A DNA stretch of 64,000 nt from Catellatospora vulcania. Its GTDB lineage: Bacteria > Actinomycetota > Actinomycetes > Mycobacteriales > Micromonosporaceae. The position numbers were made by a program, and so were the translations under genes. The notes under the pieces are model-generated. The model was given only the letters and a program-made list of their open reading frames with translations, was not told the origin of the DNA and did no database searches. How positions within the stretch are numbered: position 1 is the first letter of the stretch; every line of letters begins with the position of its first letter. The DNA is taken from the NCBI RefSeq assembly GCF_009720385.1, contig NZ_WARX01000014.1:1-64000 (forward strand), read 5' to 3'. Below, piece by piece: positions 1 through 8,899 of the stretch.

Positions 1-813
1 CTGGGCCTGCGCGCCGGCGACATCGGCCTGATCGCTGTGGCGGCGCTGGGGCTGGGGCCGCGCCCGAGCGCAGGCGCGCTGGCCGGGGCGGCCGCGCTGC
101 GGGACGCGTGCGCGGCGCTGCCTGACGCGGGTCTGCCGCCGGAGCAGTACTCCGCGGCGGCGCGGCTCATGGCCCGCCTGGCCGACGAGCTGGGCCGGGC
201 CGAGCTGGCCGAGCGGGCGCTGGATCTGGCCCGCGCCGGTGGAGACCCGCGCGCGGTGGCGGAGGCGCTGCTGGCCGTGGACGGCCCGCTGGACCAGGTG
301 GTACGCGAAGCCGCCGCGCTGGGCGACGCCGAGCTGCAGGCCAGGGCCTACGACCTGGCGGCGGCCGACGCGGTCCGGCGCGGCGACCGGGCCCGTGCCG
401 CGGCGCTGCTGGCCCAGACGGCGGCGCTCGGCGAGGGCCGCCCCACGGCGCTGGTGCGCTGGTACGCGTTGCGGGCCGCGGCCGAGCTGGCAGCCCTGCG
501 CGGCCGACCGGATCCGGTGGCGGCGGATCGGTCGCTGGCTGCCGGGCAGCTCGTCGACCCGGCCGCGGCTGAGGCGGCCGACCGGGCGCTGCGGGGCTGG
601 TCCGGCCCGGACGCGGGGCCGGGCGGGCTGACCGCGCGCGAGCGGGAGGTGCTGGCGTGGGCCCTGCGCGGCGCACCCGCCAAGGAGATCGCGACCGCTC
701 TGGTGCTCGGCGAGCGCACCGTGGAAACCCACCTGGCCAGCATCTATCGCAAGCTCGGGGTGCGCACCCGGATCGAGTTGATCAAGAAGCTGGGAGACGG
801 TAGCGTACCGTAG
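1..813 (+). CDS. LuxR-family transcriptional regulator, C-terminal part (5' end outside window)
   Basis: The frame is open from base 1, so the gene starts upstream. The last 60 or so residues are a GerE/LuxR DNA-binding domain: LTAREREVLAWALRG opens it, followed by KEIATALVLGERTVETHLASIY and KLGVRTRIEL, the classic turn and recognition helix. The preceding 200 residues are alanine-rich helices resembling the TPR-like middle of large LuxR regulators, but no ATP-binding motif is visible in the part present. Function is DNA binding; the ligand and targets are unknown. It is convergent with gpmA. Family assignment is firm, subclass is inference. Confidence 0.85.
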   Translation: MGLRAGDIGLIAVAALGLGPRPSAGALAGAAALRDACAALPDAGLPPEQYSAAARLMARLADELGRAELAERALDLARAGGDPRAVAEALLAVDGPLDQVVREAAALGDAELQARAYDLAAADAVRRGDRARAAALLAQTAALGEGRPTALVRWYALRAAAELAALRGRPDPVAADRSLAAGQLVDPAAAEAADRALRGWSGPDAGPGGLTAREREVLAWALRGAPAKEIATALVLGERTVETHLASIYRKLGVRTRIELIKKLGDGSVP

Positions 814-1201
814 AGATTGTGGTCACCAACTGTGACGAATGAGATTCGCAAATGACTGGACGGCCACTTGACCAGCGGCGTAGCGTCTCTCTCAAGCGCA
901 TCGCTCGATGAAACCCGGGGGATGGCCCAGCCGATCATTTATCGGTTGTGGCGCCGAGCGGATGCGCCGGGGGATGGGTGGCACCACGCCGTTGGGGGAC
1001 GGCCGCCACCTGAGACCGGTCGGCCGGCCGGCGACGCTAACGGGGGTGAGCGTCGCCGCCGGCCACCGGCATATCCAGCCCCGCCCACCCGCCCGACCGC
1101 CCCACCCACCTGGCGCGACTCTTGAAGAGTCGCGCCTTCAGCCGTGTCCTGAGAGCGCGAGTCTTTAAGAGTTGCCGCAGGGTGGGGTGGGTGGGACGGG
1201 G
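814..1201. other. Intergenic region between convergent genes
   Basis: This 388-base stretch lies between the LuxR regulator and gpmA, both pointing inward. No reading frame in it has a credible start or recognisable product. It contains two related palindromes (listed separately) close to the end of gpmA, and otherwise nothing I can name. Confidence 0.7.
1112..1178. repeat. Pair of related palindromes near the gpmA 3' end
   Basis: Bases 1112-1136 form a perfect inverted repeat with arms GGCGCGACTCTT / AAGAGTCGCGCC around a single G. Bases 1155-1178 are a diverged second copy in which AGTCTTTAAGAGT is the recognisable core. They may act as a bidirectional terminator, although no T-run follows, or be remnants of a mobile palindromic repeat. 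Confidence 0.6.
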
Positions 1202-1948
1202 TCAGCGGCCCTGGTTGGCGACGGCGGCGGCGGCTTCGGCGGCCGCGGCGGGGTCGAGGTAGGTGCCGCCGGGGGTGATCGGACGCAGGTTCTCGTCGAG
1301 GTCGTAGCGCAGCGGGATGCCCGTCGGGATGTTCAGGGCGGCGATCGCCTCGTCGGAGATGCCGTCCAGGTGCTTGACCAGGGCGCGCAGGGAGTTGCCG
1401 TGGGCGACCACGAGCACCGTGCGGCCCGTGCGCAGGTCCGGGATGATCGCGTCGTACCAGTACGGCAGCATCCGGGCCACGACGTCCTTCAGGCACTCCG
1501 TGCGCGGCTTCAGCTCGTCCGGCAGCAGTGCGTAACGCGCGTCGCCCACCTGCGAGAACTCGTCGTCGTCGGCGATCGGCGGGGGCGGGGTGTCGTACGA
1601 GCGGCGCCAGAGCATGAACTGCTCCTCGCCGTACGTGTCGAGGGTCTGCTTCTTGTCCTTGCCCTGCAGCGCGCCGTAGTGGCGCTCGTTGAGCCGCCAG
1701 CTGCGCGCCACCGGGATCCAGGACCGGTCCGCGGCGCCGAGCGCGATCTCGGACGTGCGGATCGCGCGCCGCAGCACGCTGGTGTGCACCACGTCGGGCA
1801 GCAGTGCGTTTTCCTTGAGCAGCTCGCCGCCGCGGCGCGCCTCCGCCTCGCCCTGGGCGTTCAGGTCGACGTCGACCCAGCCGGTGAAGAGGTTCTTGGC
1901 GTTCCATTCGCTGTAGCCGTGCCGCAGCAGCACCAGTGTTCCAACCAT
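1202..1948 (-). CDS. gpmA: 2,3-bisphosphoglycerate-dependent phosphoglycerate mutase
   Basis: Cytosolic glycolytic enzyme interconverting 3- and 2-phosphoglycerate through a phosphohistidine. The histidine-phosphatase signature is at the N-terminus ([18 protein letters not shown]), the substrate-binding [15 protein letters not shown] is near residue 85, and the second catalytic histidine is in [17 protein letters not shown]. About 248 residues is the usual length. The ATG at 1948 is preferred over the ATG at 1957 because GGGAAAG lies 9 bases upstream of the former and abuts the latter. One oddity: the usual RHGES is RHGYS here. Confidence 0.93.
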   Translation of the reverse strand: MVGTLVLLRHGYSEWNAKNLFTGWVDVDLNAQGEAEARRGGELLKENALLPDVVHTSVLRRAIRTSEIALGAADRSWIPVARSWRLNERHYGALQGKDKKQTLDTYGEEQFMLWRRSYDTPPPPIADDDEFSQVGDARYALLPDELKPRTECLKDVVARMLPYWYDAIIPDLRTGRTVLVVAHGNSLRALVKHLDGISDEAIAALNIPTGIPLRYDLDENLRPITPGGTYLDPAAAAEAAAAVANQGR

Positions 1949-2023
1949 GCGGCCCATCTTTCCCGATGGCCGTCAAGTGCCTGTGACCAGCCCCACGTGA
2001 CGACCACCACGTGAAATTCGAGG

Positions 2024-2052
2024 TGACTTCCGTCGTGCCCGCACCCTAGGTT
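2024..2052 (+). promoter_or_regulatory. Possible promoter for the MFS cluster
   Basis: TGACTT at 2024-2029 and TAGGTT at 2047-2052 are 17 bases apart, a plausible vegetative-type promoter about 40 bases upstream of the first MFS gene. A CACGTG motif occurs twice just upstream. Weak, by-eye call. Confidence 0.25.
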
Positions 2053-2090
2053 GTAAGGCACCAGATGGTTTACGAGCATTACAGGGGTGC

Positions 2091-3362
2091 GTGTTGCGGG
2101 GCTGGTTGGCGCAGACGGCGGGCGGACTGCCGAAGATCTTCTGGTATCTGTGGACCGGCACGTTGATCAACCGCACCGGCGCCTTCGTCATGCTGTACCT
2201 CGAGATCCACATGGTGGTCGAGTACGGCTTCTCCGCCACGTTCGCCGGGCTCGTGCTCGGGCTGTTCGGCGGTGGCATGGCACTCGGCTCGCTGGTCGGC
2301 GGTGTGCTGGCCGACCGCTGGGGGCGGCGCTCGACGCTGCTGGTGTCCAACCTCGCGCTCGCCGCGACCGCGGTGGTGCTCGGCTTCGTGTTCCAGCCGG
2401 TCGCGGTCGCGCTGCTCGCCGCCGTGTACGGCTTCTGGAACGGGCTGGGCCGCCCGGCCTTCTCCGCGACCATGGTCGACGTGCTCGGGCCGACCAAGCG
2501 CATGCGCGGCATGAACCTCAACTACTGGGCCATCAACCTGGGCTTCTCGTTCGCCGCGGTGCTGGCCGGCGTGCTCTCGCGCACCCCGCACCTGACCGTG
2601 TTCCTGCTCAACGCGGCCGCCCAGCTGACCATGGCGGCGATCGTGTTCTGGCGGGTGCCGGAGACCCAGCCGGTCCGGGCCGTGACGCCGGGCGCGGCCG
2701 TCCCGCACCGGGCGCCGGTCGAGGGCAGCATCCGCACCGTGCTGCGCGACCGGGTGTTCATGACGTTCGTGCTGCTCAACCTCGGTCTGTGGATCATCAT
2801 CGAGTCCTGCAAGCTGATCCCGATCGCGATGCATCAGCGCGGCCTCGACGCCGCCGACTACGGCACCGTGATCGCGGTCAACGGCGTCATGATCGTGGCG
2901 TTCCAGCTGTTCGTGCCGAAGCTGCTGGCGGGGCGCAACCGCAGCCGGGTGCTGGCGGTGTCGGCGCTGCTGGTCGGGCTCGGCATGGGCGCGACCGCGA
3001 TCGCGGGCACGGTGCCCATGCTGATGCTGACCGTCGTGGTGTGGACCGCGGGCGAGATGCTCAACGCACCCGTCAACGGCACCCTCATCGCCGACCTGTC
3101 CCAGCCCGCCATGCGCGGCCGCTACCAGGGCGTCGCCTCGATGGGCTTCACCGCGGCGAACTTCTTCGCGCCGGTGTTCGGCGGGATGCTGCTCGACCAC
3201 GCGCCGCCGATGACGCTGTGGCTGGTGCTGGCGCTGCTGGGCGTCGCCGTCGCGGCGGGCCAGCTGTTCAGCGGCCCGGTCCGCGAGCGCCGCGCCCGCC
3301 TGCTGGCCGAGCCCAAGCCGGCCGTCGGGGAAGGAGCTGACCTTGCCCCCGTCGCCGCGTGA
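2091..3362 (+). CDS. MFS transporter (first of three tandem paralogues)
   Basis: A 423-residue major-facilitator protein with about 12 hydrophobic segments. The loop 2-3 signature is LADRWGRRSTLL, and AMRGRYQGV marks the equivalent C-terminal loop. The GTG start at 2091 follows an AGGGG ribosome site. The substrate cannot be told from sequence; drug or metabolite efflux is the usual role for this subgroup. The next gene overlaps its end by about 20 bases, so the three MFS genes are probably cotranscribed. Confidence 0.9.
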   Translation: MLRGWLAQTAGGLPKIFWYLWTGTLINRTGAFVMLYLEIHMVVEYGFSATFAGLVLGLFGGGMALGSLVGGVLADRWGRRSTLLVSNLALAATAVVLGFVFQPVAVALLAAVYGFWNGLGRPAFSATMVDVLGPTKRMRGMNLNYWAINLGFSFAAVLAGVLSRTPHLTVFLLNAAAQLTMAAIVFWRVPETQPVRAVTPGAAVPHRAPVEGSIRTVLRDRVFMTFVLLNLGLWIIIESCKLIPIAMHQRGLDAADYGTVIAVNGVMIVAFQLFVPKLLAGRNRSRVLAVSALLVGLGMGATAIAGTVPMLMLTVVVWTAGEMLNAPVNGTLIADLSQPAMRGRYQGVASMGFTAANFFAPVFGGMLLDHAPPMTLWLVLALLGVAVAAGQLFSGPVRERRARLLAEPKPAVGEGADLAPVAA

Positions 3363-4716
3363 CACGACACCGCGCCCGGCCGGGACCGGGCCGGTGGCGG
3401 CAAGCCGAGCCGAGACAGTCCTGGTCGGGTCCGCTGCCGGACCCGACTCGGCGGGGTCCGCTGGCGGAGCCGACGCCGCCGACCCTGCGCCGGGTGGCAG
3501 GGTGCGGCGCTGGTTCGCCGAGACCGTGGGCGGGCTGCCCGCGACGTACTGGTACCTGTGGACCGGGTCGCTGATCAACCGGGCCGGCGGCTTCGTCATC
3601 GTCTACCTGACGATCTACCTGACCCGGGTGCAGGGCTTCACCCCGACGCAGGCCGGGCTGGTGCTGGGCCTGTGGGCGGCGGGCGGCGCGATCGGCACCA
3701 TGGCGGGCGGCGTGGCCGCCGACCGGGTGGGCCGCCGGATCACCCTGCTCGTCGCGCACTTGGGCGGCGTGGTGCTGCTGGTGTCGCTGGCCTTCGCCCA
3801 GGGCTTCTGGATGATCGCGCCGCTGACGTTCCTGTTCGGGCTGGTCGGCGAGGCCTCGCGGCCCGCGTTCCAGGCGCTGATGGTGGACGTGGTGCCGGCG
3901 AAGGACCGGTTGCGCGCCTTCACGCTCAACTACTGGGCCGTCAACGTGGGCTTCGCCGTCGCCGCCGCACTGGCCGGGCTGGCCGCCGCGGCCGATCCGA
4001 AGCTGATCTTCCTGGTGGACGCCGCGACGGCACTCGCGCCGTTCCTGTTCATCCTGCTCAAGGTGCGCGAGCCGCACCGGGAGCGGCCCGCCGCCGCGCC
4101 GCATGCGCCGCTGGAGCGGACCGGCATCGGCGTGGTGCTGCGCGACCGGGTCTTCCTGACCTTCGTCGGGGTGAACGTGCTGATCTCGTTCGTCTTCATG
4201 CAGCACCTGTCCACGCTGCCCATCGCGATGACCGGCGACGGCATCCCGGCGCAGCAGTACGGCCTGGTCATCGCGCTCAACGGGGTGCTCATCGTGGCCG
4301 GGCAGCTGTTCATCCCCAAACTGATCAAGTCGTACGACCGCTCGCGGGTGCTGGCCGTGGCGGCGCTGATCATCGGGCTGGGCTTCGGGCTGACCGCGTT
4401 CGCCGACTCGGCCGGGTTCTACGCGCTGACCGTGCTGATCTGGACGGTCGGCGAGATGCTGAACTCCCCGTCGAACTCGACGCTGACCGCGGCGCTGTCC
4501 CCGGCCGCCATGCGCGGTCGTTACCAGGGAGTGATGTCGCTGTCCTGGTCGGTGGCCGGATTCGCCGCACCCGTGCTGGGCGGGTACGTGCAGCAGCACC
4601 TCGGGGACGAGGCGCTGTGGCTGGGCTGCGGCGTGATCGCTATCGTCGCGGCGGCCGGTCAGCTCTGGTCGGGCCCGGCCCGCGAGCGGCGGGCACAGGC
4701 ACTGCAAGCGGTGTGA
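3343..4716 (+). CDS. MFS transporter (second of three tandem paralogues)
   Basis: A 457-residue major-facilitator protein with a poorly conserved hydrophilic N-terminal extension of about 50 residues before the first membrane segment. AADRVGRRITLLV is the A-motif and AMRGRYQGVMSLSW the second. FTLNYWAVNVGF matches MNLNYWAINLGF in the first paralogue and FNLQFWAFNMGS in the third, so the three arose by tandem duplication. The TTG start at 3343 is supported by GGGGAAGGAG six bases upstream and overlaps the previous gene. Confidence 0.88.
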   Translation: MPPSPRDTTPRPAGTGPVAASRAETVLVGSAAGPDSAGSAGGADAADPAPGGRVRRWFAETVGGLPATYWYLWTGSLINRAGGFVIVYLTIYLTRVQGFTPTQAGLVLGLWAAGGAIGTMAGGVAADRVGRRITLLVAHLGGVVLLVSLAFAQGFWMIAPLTFLFGLVGEASRPAFQALMVDVVPAKDRLRAFTLNYWAVNVGFAVAAALAGLAAAADPKLIFLVDAATALAPFLFILLKVREPHRERPAAAPHAPLERTGIGVVLRDRVFLTFVGVNVLISFVFMQHLSTLPIAMTGDGIPAQQYGLVIALNGVLIVAGQLFIPKLIKSYDRSRVLAVAALIIGLGFGLTAFADSAGFYALTVLIWTVGEMLNSPSNSTLTAALSPAAMRGRYQGVMSLSWSVAGFAAPVLGGYVQQHLGDEALWLGCGVIAIVAAAGQLWSGPARERRAQALQAV

Positions 4717-4724
4717 GGACGGGT

Positions 4725-6062
4725 ATGCGGTTCGTCAGGGAGTCGGTGGCGGGGCTGCCGCGTACCTTCTGGATGCTCTTCTCGGCGATGCTCGTCAACC
4801 GGGTGGGCGCGTTCGGCATGCTGCTGCTGCCGATCTACCTGACCACGGCGCGCGGGGCTTCGGTCGCGATCGCGGGGCTGGTCGTCGGCGCGTACGGGGC
4901 CGGTGGGGCCGGCGGCACCCTGCTCGGCGGGGTGCTGGCCGACCGCTGGGGGCGCAAGGCGACGTACCTCGCGGGCACCAGCACGGCCGCGGCGCTGATG
5001 GTCGGGCTCGGCCTGGCCCGGCCGGTCTGGCTCATCGCGGTGCTGGCCGCCGCCGTCGGCCTGGCGCACTCGCTGCCCGGCCCGGCCGTCGTCGCCGCCA
5101 TCGTCGACGTGCTGCCCGAGGCCGACCGCTCGCGCGCCTTCAACCTGCAGTTCTGGGCGTTCAACATGGGCAGCGCGATCGCCGCCGCACTGGCCGGTGT
5201 GATCGCCGAGTTCAGCTTCCTCGCTCTGTTCCTCATCGACGCGGGCATGACCGCGGTGACCGCGCTGCTGGTCTGGCGGCTGGTGCCGGAGACCTTGCAG
5301 CGGCGAGGGCCCGCGATCGCGAATCCGGTGGCCGCCGCGGACGGCTCGGCGGTCACGGAGCCGGCGGGCGGCGTGACGCGGTGGTTCGCGCTGCGCCGGA
5401 TGCGGGCTGCGGACCGCTCCGGGGACCGGGTCGGGCTGGCCGTCGTGCTGCGGGACCGGGTGTTCCTGACCTTCGTCGGGCTGACCTTCGTGCTGGCCCT
5501 GCTAACCGTGCAGGGGCAGTCGATCCTGCAGCTGGCGATGGAGGGCGACGGGCTGCGCCCGTCCGCGTACGGGCTGGTCGTCTCGCTGGGCGGGGCGATG
5601 ATCGTGGTGGGGCAGCTCTTCGTGCCGCGGCTGATCGGCGCACGCCGGCACGCGGTCGTGCTGGCGGCGGCGTTCGCGCTGCTCGCGGTCGGGTACAGCA
5701 CGGTGTTCCTGGCCGACCGGCTGTGGGTGTACGTGGCCGCGGCGGCGGTGTGGACGGTGGGCCAGATGCTGGCCGCGCCGCCGAACGCCTCGATCATCGC
5801 GGAGCTTGCCCCGACCGCATTGCGCGGTCGCTACCAGGGCGTCTTCTTCCTGGTGTTCCCGGCGGCCGGGTTCGTCGCGCCGTCGGTGGGCGGCTGGAGC
5901 CTGCAGCACCTGGGCCCGTGGCACTGGCTCGCGTGCGGCGCGCTGGGTCTGCTGGGCGCGGCGGGCCACCTGTGGACGGCCCGCCGGCGCGAGGCACGGG
6001 CCGCGTCGATCCGCGCTGCGGAAATCACCCCACAAGCGACGGTCGAGCCCGCTTTCGCCTGA
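4725..6062 (+). CDS. MFS transporter (third of three tandem paralogues)
   Basis: A 445-residue major-facilitator protein. LADRWGRKATYLAG is the A-motif, ALRGRYQGVFFLVF the C-terminal counterpart. A central basic loop near residue 215 is longer than in the other two copies. The ATG at 4725 follows AGGA at a 5-base spacing; an in-frame GTG at 4713 overlaps the upstream stop codon and is the alternative, implying translational coupling either way. Substrate unknown. Confidence 0.88.
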   Translation: MRFVRESVAGLPRTFWMLFSAMLVNRVGAFGMLLLPIYLTTARGASVAIAGLVVGAYGAGGAGGTLLGGVLADRWGRKATYLAGTSTAAALMVGLGLARPVWLIAVLAAAVGLAHSLPGPAVVAAIVDVLPEADRSRAFNLQFWAFNMGSAIAAALAGVIAEFSFLALFLIDAGMTAVTALLVWRLVPETLQRRGPAIANPVAAADGSAVTEPAGGVTRWFALRRMRAADRSGDRVGLAVVLRDRVFLTFVGLTFVLALLTVQGQSILQLAMEGDGLRPSAYGLVVSLGGAMIVVGQLFVPRLIGARRHAVVLAAAFALLAVGYSTVFLADRLWVYVAAAAVWTVGQMLAAPPNASIIAELAPTALRGRYQGVFFLVFPAAGFVAPSVGGWSLQHLGPWHWLACGALGLLGAAGHLWTARRREARAASIRAAEITPQATVEPAFA

Positions 6063-6207
6063 TCGGCAAGGGAACGCGGCGCGCCGTCGGCGTGAGCCGC
6101 AGTGTCATGATAATCGGGTGACATCGACTCCACCGAATAGCTGATGGGTGCCTCATCCCATCGAAGGATGTCGCAAAGTAACGGTTTGAAAACGGCCGAC
6201 GTGACTG

Positions 6208-6239
6208 TTGACACAGCGCCAAATTAAGTAAGAATTCTT
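6208..6239 (+). promoter_or_regulatory. Promoter and candidate operator of the RpiR regulator gene
   Basis: A perfect TTGACA (6208-6213) is followed 15-16 bases later by TAAGAAT, and this -10 region is embedded in the 10-base palindrome AAGAATTCTT (6230-6239). A palindrome on the -10 of a regulator gene suggests autoregulation. The surrounding 100 bases are conspicuously AT-rich for this genome. The promoter is seen in sequence; RpiR binding is inference. Confidence 0.5.
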
Positions 6240-6282
6240 TCCACATACAGTTAACACTCCTTCCTAAAAGAGGTTGACGAAC

Positions 6283-7185
6283 GTGGAACGAGGCGCGTAC
6301 CCGACGGCAGGCACGGACAGCGTGCTCGCCCGTTTGCGCGCCAAACTCCCGGAGTTCACCGGAGCCCTGCGCCGCGTCGCCGAGCAGGTGCTCACCGATC
6401 CCTCGGGCGCCTCCCGGGCCACCATCGTCGAGCTCGCCGAGCGCTCGCACACCTCGCCCGCCACCATCACCCGGTTCTGCCGGGCGGTCGGCTTCGAGGG
6501 GTACGCCGACCTCCGGCTCGCGATCGCCGGGGAGACCGGCCGGGCCGCCCGCTCGGCGGGCTGGCTCGCCGACATCGGCCGCGAGATCGAGCCGGGCGAC
6601 CCGCTGGAGCGCGTGCTCGGCCAGATCATGGCCGCCGACACCCGGGCCATGCAGGACACCGCCGCGATGACCGACCTGGTCGAGGTCGAGCGCGCCGCCG
6701 ACGCCATCGCCGCGGCCGAGCGCGTCGACATCTACGGGGCCTCCGGCTCCGCCCTGGTCGGCGCCGAGATGCAGTTCTCGCTGCACCGCATCGGCATCGC
6801 CGCCTGGTCCTGGCCCGACGTGCACAACGGACTCGCCAGCGCGGCGCTGCTCAGCGCCGGCGACGTGGCTCTGGGCATCTCGCACTCCGGCCAGACCCGG
6901 GAGACCATCGAGATGGTCGCCGAGGCCGGCAGCCGCGGCGCGACCACGGTCGCGCTCACCAGCTTCCCTCGCTCGCCGCTGGCCGACGTCGCCGATGTCG
7001 TGCTCACCACGGCGACGCAGGCCACCACGTTCCGGCCGGATTCGCTATCGGCCCGCCACCCGCAGCTGGTCGTGCTCGACCTGCTGTACATCGCCGTCGC
7101 GCAGCGCACCCACGAGCGTGCGCACGCGGCGTTCCAGCGCACCGCGCAAGCGGTCGCCGGCCACCGCCTCCGGGAGGTGGTGTGA
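6283..7185 (+). CDS. MurR/RpiR-family transcriptional regulator with SIS domain
   Basis: A cytosolic one-component regulator of about 300 residues. The N-terminal HTH_6 domain (near residues 10-85) includes ERSHTSPATITRFCRAVGFEGY. The C-terminal SIS sugar-phosphate domain includes YGASGSALVGAEM and GISHSGQTRETIEMV. Members sense phosphosugars, often amino sugars. It sits directly upstream of the ngcEFG-type transporter, so GlcNAc-6-phosphate or a related ligand is likely (inference). GTG at 6283 is chosen because AGAGG lies 9 bases before it; the TTG at 6274 would abut that site. Confidence 0.9.
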   Translation: MERGAYPTAGTDSVLARLRAKLPEFTGALRRVAEQVLTDPSGASRATIVELAERSHTSPATITRFCRAVGFEGYADLRLAIAGETGRAARSAGWLADIGREIEPGDPLERVLGQIMAADTRAMQDTAAMTDLVEVERAADAIAAAERVDIYGASGSALVGAEMQFSLHRIGIAAWSWPDVHNGLASAALLSAGDVALGISHSGQTRETIEMVAEAGSRGATTVALTSFPRSPLADVADVVLTTATQATTFRPDSLSARHPQLVVLDLLYIAVAQRTHERAHAAFQRTAQAVAGHRLREVV

Positions 7186-7403
7186 GCGATGTCCACCCTC
7201 ACGGCCCTCGGCCGTTCCACAGACTCCGGCGCATTAGTGCCGGTAGACGCGGCGACGTCAAGCGACGCACCGCTGCGGCATCTGGTCACGCCCCGCGGCG
7301 TGACGTTTCCCGGTCCCCCCGGGGAAGCGCAACACCAGATCGAAGTGCAGCGACGCGCCGGATGGGCCCGACGCGCCGCGATATCTCGTACGAGGAGATT
7401 GTC

Positions 7404-8825
7404 ATGACCGTAACCCCCGACAGCCCGTCGGAGCTGAACCGCCGCACCGTGTTGCGCCGGGCCGCTGCCGTCGGTCTGCTCGCCGCCCCCGCCATCAGCG
7501 CCCTGGCCGCGTGCGCCAGCGAGGACGGCGAGGGTGGCACCACCGCCGAGAAGACCACGGCCAACCCGTTCGGCGTCGGTGACAAGCAGCCGCTGGAGGT
7601 CGCGTTCTTCAACGGCGGCTTCGGCGAGGACTACGCCAAGTTCGACGTGGCGGCCTACGAGGCCAAGTGGCCGGGCAGCAAGGTCGAGCTGAAGTTCTCG
7701 AAGACCATCCTCACCGACTACCAGCCGCGCTTCTACGGCGGCAACCCGCCGGACGTGCTGAACAACTCCTCGCCGGAGACCATCCCGGTGGGCCCGGTCG
7801 TGCAGGGCGGCCAGCTGGTCGACCTGACCGCGCTGCTGGACGCGCCGAGCTACGACGACCCGGCCGTCAAGGTGCGCGACACCCTGGTCGCCGGCGTGGT
7901 CGAGGAGGGCACGTTCAACGGCAAGATGTACACGCTGAACTACGCCTACTCGATCTACGGCCACTGGTACGACGAGGCGCTGTTCGCCAAGGAGGGCTGG
8001 ACTGTCCCCAAGACCTGGGACGAGTTCGCCACCCTGGCCGAGGCTGCCAAGAAGAAGGGCATCGCCGCCTACACCTTCCAGGGCATCCACCCCTGGTACA
8101 TCCACAACGTGATCACTGAGTGGATCTACAAGGTCGGCGGCAAGGAGGCGATCCTCAAGATCGACAACCTCGAGCCCGACGCGTGGAAGCAGGACGCGGT
8201 CAAGGTCGCCGCCGAGCGCATCGCCGAGATGGCCAGCAAGGGCTGGATCCAGGCAGGCGCGTCCGGCCTGGACCACACCACCACGCAGCAGGCCGTGCTC
8301 GACGGCAAGGCGCTGTTCATCTGGTGCGGCTCCTGGCTCGAGGGCGAGATGGCCAAGACCCTGCCGGCGTCGGTCAAGCTGGCCGTCGCGCCGCCGTGGG
8401 ACCTGTCCGCCTCGGACAAGACCAAGTACGGCACCGTGCACGCGGCTCCCGGTGAGGGCTTCATCGTCCCCACCAAGGCCAAGAACCCGGCCGGTGGCCA
8501 GGAGTTCCTGCGCATGATGCTGGGCAAGGAGCAGGCTCGCAAGTTCGCCGAGCTGACCAAGTCGCTGCCCGTGGTGAAGGGTGCGGCCGACGGCCTCACC
8601 ATCTCCAGCGCCCTGTCGTCGGCCTCCAAGGTCGCCGCCGCGGCGCCCGAGGTCATCAACTGGCGCTACGCCGGCTGGTACGTCCCGCTGCAGAACGCGG
8701 TCTTCGCGGCCGCGACCGACCTGGCCGCCGGCAAGAGCAGCGCCGCCGCCTTCCAGGCCGCCGTGCAGAAGGCCGCCGACGAGGTGGCCAAGGACGACAA
8801 GATCGTGAAGCAGAAGGCTTCCTGA
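7404..8825 (+). CDS. ngcE: Sugar ABC transporter substrate-binding lipoprotein, NgcE type
   Basis: Extracytoplasmic binding protein of 473 residues. It starts with a twin-arginine-like leader (RRTVLRRAAAVGLLAAPAIS) ending in a lipobox (ALAAC), so it is probably an exported lipoprotein. The body matches what I know of NgcE, the N-acetylglucosamine/chitobiose-binding protein: GGNPPDVLNNS, WYDEALFAKEGW, KALFIWCGSWLEGEM and VINWRYAGWYVPLQNAV. ATG at 7404 follows GAGGAG. The permeases ngcF and ngcG follow; no ATPase gene is present, as is usual for systems served by a shared ATPase such as MsiK. Confidence 0.82.
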   Translation: MTVTPDSPSELNRRTVLRRAAAVGLLAAPAISALAACASEDGEGGTTAEKTTANPFGVGDKQPLEVAFFNGGFGEDYAKFDVAAYEAKWPGSKVELKFSKTILTDYQPRFYGGNPPDVLNNSSPETIPVGPVVQGGQLVDLTALLDAPSYDDPAVKVRDTLVAGVVEEGTFNGKMYTLNYAYSIYGHWYDEALFAKEGWTVPKTWDEFATLAEAAKKKGIAAYTFQGIHPWYIHNVITEWIYKVGGKEAILKIDNLEPDAWKQDAVKVAAERIAEMASKGWIQAGASGLDHTTTQQAVLDGKALFIWCGSWLEGEMAKTLPASVKLAVAPPWDLSASDKTKYGTVHAAPGEGFIVPTKAKNPAGGQEFLRMMLGKEQARKFAELTKSLPVVKGAADGLTISSALSSASKVAAAAPEVINWRYAGWYVPLQNAVFAAATDLAAGKSSAAAFQAAVQKAADEVAKDDKIVKQKAS

Positions 8826-8833
8826 TCGCGAAC

Positions 8834-8861
8834 GGGCGGGGCCGGACCACCGGCCCCGCCC
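8834..8861 (+). promoter_or_regulatory. Strong hairpin between ngcE and ngcF
   Basis: A perfect 12-bp stem (GGGCGGGGCCGG at 8834-8845, complement at 8850-8861) with a 4-base loop lies 8 bases after the ngcE stop. It has no T-run. Such hairpins commonly protect the binding-protein mRNA or partially terminate so that the binding protein is made in excess over the permeases. Confidence 0.7.
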
Positions 8862-8899
8862 AATCCCCTCCTGTCGTGGCCAGCAAAGGACTTCCGACC

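Noticed and set aside
868-1168. Short ORFs between the LuxR gene and gpmA
   Set aside because: No ribosome site, low-complexity translation, and overlap with the palindromes.
7285-7304. 8-bp hairpin after the RpiR gene as a terminator
   Set aside because: The stem is short and sits 100 bases after the stop, followed by only GTTT; it could equally be part of the ngcE control region.
7189-7407. 72-codon ORF starting 3 bases after the RpiR gene and ending in an ATGA overlap with ngcE
   Set aside because: Its codons are poor in G/C at third positions and include a TTA, it has no recognisable product, and it covers the region expected to hold the ngcE promoter. The overlap may be chance; conservation would change my mind.
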